NCBI RefSeq assembly: GCF_034190915.1
Contig: NW_026947486.1
Span: forward strand, 16,146,001-16,210,000
From: Cavia porcellus
Lineage: Eukaryota > Chordata > Mammalia > Rodentia > Caviidae
Direction: 5' to 3'
DNA length: 64,000 nt
Position 1 is the first letter of the stretch; each line of letters opens with the position of its first letter. Shown piece by piece: positions 56,397-64,000 of this stretch. Both the position numbers and the translations under genes were made by a program. The notes beneath the pieces were generated by a model. The model was not told where the DNA came from, did no database searches, and was given only the letters and a program-made list of their open reading frames with translations.

Positions 56397-56985
56397 AAGG
56401 TGCAACATTAGGTTGTTTATTTGTGCTCATTCTGTTTTCTTCATGTGAGAATTTACTGCTATAAACTTCCCTCTTAAAAATGTTTTCACTGCATCCCACA
56501 TACTACTCAGCCATAAACTTGAAATTTTATAGGTAAATGTGTGCAACTTGAGATCAATTATAAGTGAAATAAATCAAACTTGCATGTGTAAACATCAGAT
56601 CATTTCCCTAGTGTAAGAAATTGAAAGAGTAAGTAAGATCCAAAATATACAATAGATATTGTGAAATGGGAAAGAACTGTTCATAAGGAAAGAGAGATGG
56701 GGATGGGGGAAGGAGAAAAGGAAGGGAAAAGGAAAAAAACTATGTATACATGTAAATATACAAGATAAGACAGTTATACTAATAATTTCTACAAGTTCAT
56801 TGAAAAGAAAGTTTTGTGCTTGTACTGTTTGATCCATTTTTCATGCCTACTGCTTTTAATGTGAGCAACTACTTTGAAAATAGCAATACACAATGTATTA
56901 AGCATTATTACTCTCCTGTCATCTTGTTGTGAAACTTTGTATCATCATTTTCTAGCTTTTATGTTTACAGTAAAATAAAAAAAAA
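56397..56985 (+). mobile_element. Short L1 with 5' inversion nested in L1-J
   Basis: At 56397-56505 the sequence is minus-strand ORF2 linker (GTGCAACATTAGG ... CATCCCACAT). It then switches to plus-strand ORF2 end and 3'UTR with a purine-rich tract (56680-56745), ending ACAGTAAAATAAAAAAAAA at about 56985. L1-J resumes immediately (AAAACCAGAAGAGACCTAG). The head-to-head structure fits twin priming with an internal deletion. The TSD is too diverged to call. Confidence 0.65.
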
Positions 56986-58555
56986 TTCATTTAAAACCAG
57001 AAGAGACCTAGAATATCAAGGCAATTCTGGGCAACAAAGGCAAGTCAAGGAGCATCACAATTCCTGACTTTAAGCTATACTGAGAAATTACTGAGATAAA
57101 AATCAGCCTGGAACTTACAAAAACAAAACAAAACAGAACAGAACAAAACAATACACAGATCTGAGATTTAATGGAACAGATTAGAAGATGCAGAAACTCC
57201 AGACATACTCATCCACCTTTAGCAAGAAACACACTCACTGGAAAAAAGATCGCCTCTTTAATATATGGTACTGGAAAAACTGGCTTTCCAACGTGCTGAA
57301 GACTAAAACTAGACTCATATCTTTCACTATGCACTAAACTAAAATAAAAATTGATCAAAATCTAAATATTAAAAGATAAACACTAAATCTTCTGGAAGAT
57401 AGGATAGGTAGAATTCTTGAAGATGAAGACTTTATGAAGAAAACCTCAAACTGGCACTATTACAAAGAATCAACAACTGGATCTCACCTTATTAAAAAGC
57501 TTTTGCACAGCAAGAGAAACCACCAACAGAGTGAAGAGACAATTCCCAATGTGGGAGAAAATGTTTGCCAGATTTTCCTCACAGGATTAATATCCAGAAC
57601 ATAAAATGAAATAAAAGAATCAGTCCTCTCAATTTTAAAGACCCAATCCAAAAATGAGCATCTGAAACGAATATACAACCCTGAGATAAAGAATAAAAAC
57701 AGCAAATATATGAAAAAATGTTCAACATCACTCATCATTTGAGCCATACAAATTAAAATAATATTGAGATTTCATAGCACTCAAGAAAGACTGCTATTTT
57801 CATAAAATCAACCAATAACAAATGCTGAAGGGGCTATGGGGAAAAAGAAACCTTTCTCTACTCTGGGTTGGAGTGTAGACTGGTGCAACTTCTGTGGAAA
57901 TAACCATCAAGATTCCTCAAAGCACTAGGACTAGAGATTCCATTTGACCTAGAAATTCACCTTCTTGGTATCTTCCTCAAACAATTAAAAGCATCACAAC
58001 ACAGTGACATGTGCAGTTTTTTTTTTAAATAGCAGCATACTATGTAATAGCTGAATCTTGGAAACAGCTGAAATGCCCATCAACAAATGAACTGATAAAG
58101 AAATTGTATTTTTTAATAAAATGGAGTCCTACTCAGCCATAAAGAAGGATATGTTTGAGACATTTCAAGGTAAATGGATTCACCTTGACATCATACACTT
58201 AAATGAAATGAATCAGACACATGTATAAATATTGCATTGTTTCTCAAGTGTGAGAAGCCAAGCATGTAAATAAGTACCAAAACGTATAGTAGATAGCATG
58301 AAATAAGAAGAAAATGTTCAAATGGGGGAGGGGAATAAAGAAGAGAGGACGGGGAAATGAAGGAAGGGAAAGGGAAAAAATGAAAATAGTAGGAAATAAT
58401 GGAAACTATTTTTGTAAATAGGAAGGGCAACAGGAATTGAAGGAAGGGTAGGGAAATGGGGAAAAAAGACTCAAGATGTATTATGTACAGGCACAAATTT
58501 CCTATGATGAATATGATCATTATGTATATCTAAAATGTGCCAGTGAATTTAATTA
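56986..58555 (+). mobile_element. L1-J ORF2 C-terminus and 3'UTR
   Basis: This continues from KRPRISK to the C-terminal region (GDGEKETF-like and YYVIAESWKQLKCPSTNE, about 57830-58100), then YSAIKKD and a 3'UTR with a purine-rich tract (58320-58460), ending TTTAATTAATTAAC. It is broken by stops. Confidence 0.75.
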
Positions 58556-59565
58556 ATTAACAAGGCAAATACTGAAATCCTTCACTCTAAATTGGAAACA
58601 AGACAAGGATCGGACACCCAAATTTAAAGACTCAACACAAATATGGGCATCTGGGATGAATAGGAACTTCTCAGTTGAAGGGGTACAAATGGCAAATAAA
58701 TATGTGAAAAAATGTTCCACATCACTGGTCATTCAAGAGATTCAAATTAAAAGAACAATAAGATTGCATTTCACACCAAAAAGATTGGCTATTATCAAGA
58801 AATCAATTAATAATCAATGCTCATGGGGCTGTGGAGAAAAAGGAACTCTTCTCCACTATATTGGTGGGAGTGTAGACTGGTGCAACCACTGTAACAATCT
58901 GTATGGAAATTCCTCAAGAAACTAAAACTAGAGATCCCAGCTACTCCCTGATATCTTCCTGAAAGAATTAAAAGCATCATACCACAACAATGTATGTACA
59001 TCCATATTTATATCAGCATAATTTGTTATAGGTAAATCTTGGGAATAACTTAAATACCCATTAGCCCATAAATGAATAAAGATATGTTTTTTGTTTTGTT
59101 TTTTACTTTTTCATATACAGTGGAGTACTAGTCTGTTATGAAGAGAGACAATTTGAGACATTTCTAGGTAAACGGATGCACATTGATACCATACTCTTAA
59201 GTAAAATAATTTAGAGACACATGTTTAAATATCAGTTTGTTTCTCTGGCATGAGAAGCAGAAAGTGTAAAAAAAAGGACCAAAATGTATAATAGATATTG
59301 AGAAATAGGGAAAAAATATTCTAATGAAAAGGAGAACAAGGCTGGGGGCAGGAGGACAGAATAGAAGGGAAAATTAATAAAAAGAGAATGGAAGGAAAAA
59401 ATGGAAACAAATCTTTGTAAACAAGGCGGGGAAGCGGGGTTTAAGGCAGGGGAGGCCACTGGGGAACAATAGCTTGATATATTTTTATACAGGTAGACAC
59501 TCCCTATGATGAATGTGACTATTATGCTTATCTAAAATGTTCCAATAAATTAATTTTTTAAAAGA
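58556..59565 (+). mobile_element. Second L1 3' fragment (L1-K): ORF2 C-terminus and 3'UTR
   Basis: The open stretch 58656-58925 matches the ORF2 C-terminal region ([34 protein letters not shown] with the first Cys pair). It is followed by a 3'UTR with a purine-rich tract and TTCCAATAAATTAATTTTTT. It repeats the 3' part of the element immediately upstream. Confidence 0.8.
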
Positions 59566-59774
59566 GACTTTAAAGAAAATGAAGAGGCTCTGCATGTTTT
59601 GTATAATTTGCAAGGGCATTCTTAATTGTCTTTGAGAAATAAGTAGTCTTTTATATTTCACAGGGAATAGGGAAAATGGTATTTACTCCATCTTCCTGAA
59701 AATAGTGGTATCTCTATGATTGCAAAAAAAATTCTTACATGTATTTGGAATTTATTTGGCTTTGTATTAGAGAC
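59566..59774. other. Unassigned spacer
   Basis: AT-rich, with no recognisable feature. Confidence 0.3.
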
Positions 59775-59985
59775 GGGCCAACCTGGATTTGAAACTCTGC
59801 TTGACTATTAACTAAAAATGTAATTTAGTATAATAGTCTGACTTCCCTGGGTCTCAACTACAAAATGAAGATAATGGTATCTATTTCATAAGAATTTTTT
59901 CAAGATTAAGTCACAAATGTATGTATAATACTTTTCAGAGTGCTTATATTCTGTGAGTATTCAATAAATGGTAACAAATGCTATT
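59775..59985 (+). repeat. MIR SINE
   Basis: Features in order are AACCTGGATTTGAAACTCTG, GACTTCCCTGGGTCTCAACTA, AAAATGAAGATAATGGTA, TCAAGATTAAGTCACA and GAGTATTCAATAAATGGTA. This is the conserved core and tail of MIR. Confidence 0.85.
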
Positions 59986-59989
59986 ATTT

Positions 59990-60110
59990 CAAGCTGGACC
60001 AGGAGGTGCACATCTGTAATCTCAACTCAGGGAGCAGAGGCAGGAGGTTGTTTAAGTCTAGGAGTCTGAGAGCAGTCTGACCAAAACAGTGAAATCCAGT
60101 CAATAAAGAA
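59990..60110 (+). repeat. B1-type (7SL-derived) SINE
   Basis: AGCTGGACCAGGAGGTGCACA, CTGTAATCTCAACTCAGG, AGGCAGGAGGTTGTTTAAG and CAGTCTGACCAAAACAGTG match the Alu/B1 left-arm pattern, with an A-rich end. Confidence 0.75.
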
Positions 60111-60164
60111 ATAAATAGTCTTTTAAAATATGCATTTGGTTTGGTTTTGTTGTGCTGTGTGTGT

Positions 60165-60262
60165 ACTGGTTTTTTGAAATAGGGTCTTGCTATGTCATTC
60201 AAGCTGGCCTCGAACTTGCACTAATTCTCCTGCCTTAGCCTCCTGCATGCTGGAATTACAGG
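60165..60262 (-). repeat. B1-type SINE
   Basis: AGGGTCTTGCTATGTCATTC, GCTGGCCTCGAACTTGCA and TGCTGGAATTACAGGTAC form the reverse-strand B1 signature. Confidence 0.85.
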
Positions 60263-60539
60263 TACCTATCTGTTTGTATTTTCCCTTTGACCAAATCACT
60301 ATGTAGAAAGGGTTATGTGCTGGTGATTGATAAATTGGATTAAAAGTGTTATATATTTCTTTTCACTACTGAATTTCTCAGAGAAGGTAAGATACCAAGA
60401 GACAGATATTGGGAAGTATTGCTCAGAATAGTGGTGTTTTTGAAATGACAGCACGTAAACTACTAATGATATGTTGTAAAAATTGGTTTAAGTTGCAGTT
60501 ATCCTAAAAGAAAATCTAGTCTATAGTTACCCTACCACT

Positions 60540-61050
60540 CATATGTAGTAGAAGATAAGAACTTATTCCTCTTAACTGTACCTGTGTATCCATTGTCCAA
60601 CCTGCCCCCACCTTTTCACTTTTCCCCTCCAGCCCCCAGGAACCATCATTCTGTTCTCTATTTCTATCAGGTCAACTTTTTAAGGTTCCACATATGTAGG
60701 CTAGGGATATAGCTCACCTGGCACAAGCATCTGCCTAGCGAGCACGAGGTCCTGAGTTCATTCCCCATCCCCACACACATACGATCCCACATATGAGTGA
60801 CATCATGTAGTACTTCTCTTTCTTTTCCTAGATTATTTCACTTAATATAGTGCTCTCCAGTTCTACCCACATTATCATAAATAGTAAGATTCTTTTTCTG
60901 TGGTTAAATTGTATTCCACTGTGGTTGTAAATCATATTTTCTTTATTCATACTTAATGGACACAGGTCAATTTCATATCTTGGTATTGTGAATAGCACTG
61001 CAATAACCATGAAAATGCAAACTTTTCTTTGACATATTGATTTCATGTGT
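60540..61050 (-). mobile_element. Ancient L1 (L1M-type) ORF2 3' region
   Basis: CCAGGAACCATCATTCTGTTC, AGTTCTACCCACATTATC, AATTGTATTCCACTGTGG and TGTGAATAGCACTGCAATAA match the minus strand of old mammalian L1 3' sequence. It is interrupted by an ID SINE at 60697-60786. Confidence 0.75.
60697..60786 (+). repeat. ID-type (tRNA-derived) SINE, 9-bp TSD
   Basis: GGCTAGGGATATAGCTCACC (A-box region) and GGTCCTGAGTTCATTCCCC (B-box region) are followed by a CACACA tail. Flanks: CCACATATG at 60688-60696 and 60787-60795. Confidence 0.85.
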
Positions 61051-61071
61051 ATATATATATATATATATATA
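61051..61071. repeat. (AT)n microsatellite
   Basis: A 21-bp alternating A/T run between ancient L1 fragments. Confidence 0.9.
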
Positions 61072-61099
61072 CACTTATATACATGTATACACATGCAGA

Positions 61100-61300
61100 C
61101 GTGTATATAAAGCATTTCAAAATAGCTTGAAGAAAGAATTTTGAATGTTACTACAGTAAGATGATAAATGTTTGAGATGATGGATATGCTAATTGCCCTG
61201 ATTTGATTATTACTATATGTACATATAGCAAAACGTCACATTTTACCTGATAAAGATGTACAATTACATGTCAATTAAAAATAAAACCTAAAAAGAGAGA
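61100..61300 (+). mobile_element. Ancient L1 3' end (L1M-type)
   Basis: AAGAATTTTGAATGTTACTA, ATGATAAATGTTTGAGATGA and TGGATATGCTAATTGCCCTG are followed by TGTCAATTAAAAATAAAA. This order is typical of the 3'UTR end of old mammalian L1. Confidence 0.8.
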
Positions 61301-61593
61301 AAAATTTTGTTTACAAATAGGTTCAAGAGTCATCTAGATACACACATGCAACCTTGTTGCTTTATGATCTGGGCTGAAAATGCTGCATTAAACACAGTTT
61401 TTCCTCCATTTTGTCTTTCATAGTACATACTGAGTTTTACATATTGTGAAAGCTTTCATAAACTCATATGTGGTAGTAACTTTATGTTTTGATTATACTG
61501 TATGTACTAGTAGTATTATTTAGTGAAAATATGTTTCATTTATAGGAACAGATCATGATATAAAATATATTTCTTACTCAAAGCCATGGTTGA

Positions 61594-61760
61594 GCTGGGT
61601 GAAGTGACACATACTTGTAATCGGGAATAGTGGTACCATAATTCCAGCATTCAGGAGGCTGAGTCAGGAGGATCCCTGTGGGTCTGAGGCCAGTCTGGAT
61701 CTACAAAGAGAGTTCAAGGCCAGTTTGAACTGCAAAGTGAAACAGTGTTTCAAAAATACG
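61594..61760 (+). repeat. B1-type SINE with internal duplication
   Basis: AGCTGGGTGAAGTGACACAT, TTCCAGCATTCAGGAGGCTGA, GGCCAGTCTGGATCTACAAA and, as an extra partial copy, AAGGCCAGTTTGAACTGCAAA. Confidence 0.8.
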
Positions 61761-62957
61761 CCCCCATAAAAGCCCTGGTTAAAAAACAGTTTTAAGATAG
61801 CAGCCTAAAAACACTGTGGGCTGCTCTGAAGATGAAATGACATGATTCAGGGAAGGTGCCAAGAGCTCAACATATTCAGCTACAGAATTTTATGGACTCA
61901 GTACAAACTGAAAATGTGGGTCCCATGTTCAAAAGGCATGAAAAAAGTGCTATTAAATATGCCAAAATGTAGACCTTTTCTCCCCCTCCCATGGTCTCTG
62001 TCTCCACCGGTCTTGTTTTCTTTGCTATTTAATCCTCTGCTTCCTTGGGCATTTAACCTGTGAGTGAAATATAAACCCTAGGCAACTAGGGTCTCTGCCC
62101 TGACCCCAAGATGCCACCAGCTGCTGGACTGATCTGCAGTGAGGCAAAGAGTATTCTTCCTTCTCATAGGCACACACAGCAGATGCAAAAAGAGATCCTT
62201 TCAAGGGACTTTTGTAACTATTTAGAACCTGGATGAGGATAGGTAACAAACTTGACCTTCCACAGGGTCACCCTCTGAAAGTATATTGGAGCTGCTAACC
62301 ATGGCAAGGGCAGAAGTTATACTGTCCCACCCAGAAATGTCCTGGGGGACATGTACCTGTCCTTGGTCCTGGGTCTGGGTCCAGGCTGTTGGCAGAGTTC
62401 AGGAGTGATCCTAGAGAGGGTATGTGTGGGAGGGAGGTACAAAAGCTATGCTTGGAAGACAAGGAGAGGCAGGAATGAAAGTCTCCAAGTGTCTGGGGGC
62501 ACACTCCATTGCCCAATCTGACTATACTTACAAACACATATGGAAAGATAAAATGAAGAATTCCAAGCTGATGACTCCAGAGCACTAAATGCTAAGCTCT
62601 GGCTTGTCTGAGACCACCCCTAGGTTTCATGATTCACTAGGAGGACTCAATGCCTCTGCAGATACTCATACTCTTGGTTGTATTACTTGTGACTTAGTAC
62701 AATGACAAAAGACAATCAACAAAGATAATAGGTACACGGGAGAAAGCCAAGGGAGACTAGGTGCAGTTTTCCAAGACTCCTCTTTCCACACAGTCACAAA
62801 CAAATTGTAAGGGCACATTCAAAATGTTGCCAACCACGTGAGCTTGTTAGTAATTAATCAAGATTTTTATTGGGTGTTGATGATGTAGACACCTTCTACC
62901 TGGTCCATAGGCAAGTTCTAGACTCTCAGACAGAAAGTAGATGCTTTGCATAAATCC
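61761..62957. other. Unassigned region
   Basis: No gene or repeat recognised. Small ORFs on both strands (for example 62585-62295) have no recognisable domains. Confidence 0.35.
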
Positions 62958-62969
62958 CACTTCTTGTAT

Positions 62970-63061
62970 TATATTTTGTTTTTGTTTTTGGTATTGGGGA
63001 TTGAACTTACAACCTTTCACTTGCCAGGCAGGCGCTTGTGCTGCTGAGCTAAACTCCCCCA
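62970..63061 (-). repeat. ID-type SINE, 12-bp TSD
   Basis: The reverse complement reads GGGGGAGTTTAGCTCAGCAG, then GCGCCTGCCTGGCAAG, TAAGTTCAATCCCCAATACC and an A-rich tail. Flanks: CACTTCTTGTAT at 62958-62969 and 63062-63073. Confidence 0.9.
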
Positions 63062-63510
63062 CACTTCTTGTATAAACAATCTAGGTATAGTGAATAGCCT
63101 TATCAGTGAGGGAAGGATGGGAATTCTCCCCAAATCCAAGTTACCAGATAGCAGCTAAGGGCTGATCTTGGAAGCAGACCTTTGCAAAGCACAGCTGACA
63201 GGCCTGCTGTGCAGGCTTTTTCCATCAGTCTTTCACAAAGGGAGGCCCCTGCAACTGCACTGGATGTATGCCCATGAAGTTGGCTTTGGCTGCTGTCCTT
63301 GTCTTACTGTGATGAAACCTTGTTACGTGAAGGGGGTCAAGAGAACATGGAGTACAGGTTGCATCCCGAGGACCATAGACACAGAAAGGAGCTTTGAAAT
63401 CTTCAGAATCAGTGGTTGTAAGTGCAAAGAATTTTGACGACTTGGCTACCATGCCCACTAATATTGATGGAAAAGAGACTAGAAGAGTTCGGCCTAATGT
63501 TCTGCTTCTT

Positions 63511-63630
63511 CTTCTTCTTCTTCTTCTTTTTTTTTTGGTCTTTTTCGTTTTTATCGGTACCAGGGATCGAACTCACAACTGCCTGCTTGCAAGGCAGGCG
63601 CTTATGCCACTGAGCTAAATTCCCAGCCCC
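63511..63630 (-). repeat. ID-type SINE with (GAA)n tail, 15-bp TSD
   Basis: The reverse complement reads GGGGCTGGGAATTTAGCTCA, GTGGCATAAGCGCCTGCC, GTGAGTTCGATCCCTGGTAC, then an A-run and (GAA)n. Flanks: AATGTTCTGCTTCTT at 63496-63510 and 63631-63645, with the nick TTCTT/AA. Confidence 0.95.
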
Positions 63631-63867
63631 AATGTTCTGCTTCTTAATCTGCCACTCACACTCTTTATTTAATGTAACTTTTACTACCAAGTCACACTAC
63701 CATTACAGGAAAATGCAAGAGGAATTATATTTCAAAAATCATCTTGATGGGAAGTCCATATTTCATCAGATTAAATTGACATGAATATTACTTGATATAT
63801 GTGCCTTTTGTTAACTCACTGGTTACTACAAAATTCATTTTCTAGCTTTTAAATAAAATAAAAAGTT

Positions 63868-63948
63868 GGCCGAGGATTTAACTCAGTGGCGCAGCTCTAA
63901 CCTCAAACAAGCATAAGGTCCTGAGTTTGATTCTGGTACCAAGAAAAC
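63868..63948 (+). repeat. ID-type SINE
   Basis: GGCCGAGGATTTAACTCAGT and GGTCCTGAGTTTGATTCTGG are followed by TACCAAGAAAAC. More diverged than the two preceding copies. Confidence 0.8.
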
Positions 63949-64000
63949 CTGAAAGTATATTTACTAGTTAACCATTCTAGTATAACAAGCTACTCTAAAA

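Noticed and set aside
60697..60786. Possible tRNA gene (A- and B-box like sequences)
   Set aside because: TSD and A/C-rich tail show an ID SINE; no cloverleaf was established.

Overview
The window is non-coding mammalian DNA and almost certainly comes from a rodent. It contains 7SL-derived B1 SINEs, tRNA-derived ID-type SINEs, a MIR, a MaLR LTR and rodent-like LINE-1 (L1) subfamilies. The ID copies end in a GGTACC-type tail, and the young L1s have tandem-monomer 5'UTRs of about 260-330 bp. Both look unlike mouse or rat, so a non-murine rodent is my best guess; the sequence alone does not fix the species. I see no convincing host protein-coding gene. The only candidate is a short terminal-exon-like stretch near 3.1 kb, and it may itself be passenger sequence of a retrotransposon.

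Region 1-14.8 kb is layered L1 sequence. An ORF1-only L1 derivative (HAL1-like, copy H1) fills 1-2735. It is followed by about 1.17 kb of non-L1 sequence ending in AATAAA plus an A-rich tail, which then abuts an older minus-strand L1 (3904-7790). That L1 carries a 5' inversion and a nested 5'-truncated L1 with a 16-bp target site duplication (TSD). More L1 pieces follow to 11.6 kb, then a second HAL1-like copy (H2, 11642-14806) with a duplicated 3' end.

Region 14.8-23.4 kb holds a decayed class I (gammaretrovirus-like) ERV. It has diverged direct terminal repeats, RNase H and integrase remnants, and an LTR-like insert in its 3' repeat. It interrupts an ancient repeat and is followed by a poorly recognisable stretch and a MaLR solo LTR (23033-23375) with a perfect 5-bp TSD.

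Region 23-46.9 kb is a nest. One old minus-strand L1 is split by the MaLR LTR, by a full-length L1 with both ORFs open (24213-31469, TSD 15 bp), and by a second full-length L1 (31677-38562, TSD 14 bp). The second has an open ORF1, a broken ORF2 and a 120-bp 3' transduction. Upstream lies another old L1 split by a 354-bp retro-insert and by a 414-bp solo LTR with TG...CA ends and a 6-bp TSD, and then a third L1 5' end.

Region 46.9-50.4 kb is a third HAL1-like element (H4, minus). It still keeps about 80 N-terminal and 45 C-terminal codons of ORF2 joined by one large deletion, and looks like an intermediate on the way to the ORF1-only form. Region 51.4-59.6 kb is degenerate plus-strand L1 with nested insertions. 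Region 59.6-64 kb has MIR, B1, ID and ancient L1 fragments in otherwise unassigned DNA.

The most interesting theme is the co-residence of an ORF-intact autonomous L1, whose ORF2 could supply endonuclease and reverse transcriptase, with a separate ORF1-only lineage. The ORF1-only copies have their own ORF1 N-terminus and 5'UTR but the same repeat-built L1-type 3'UTR. This fits a helper/satellite retrotransposon pair, with two candidate 3' transduction events as by-products.
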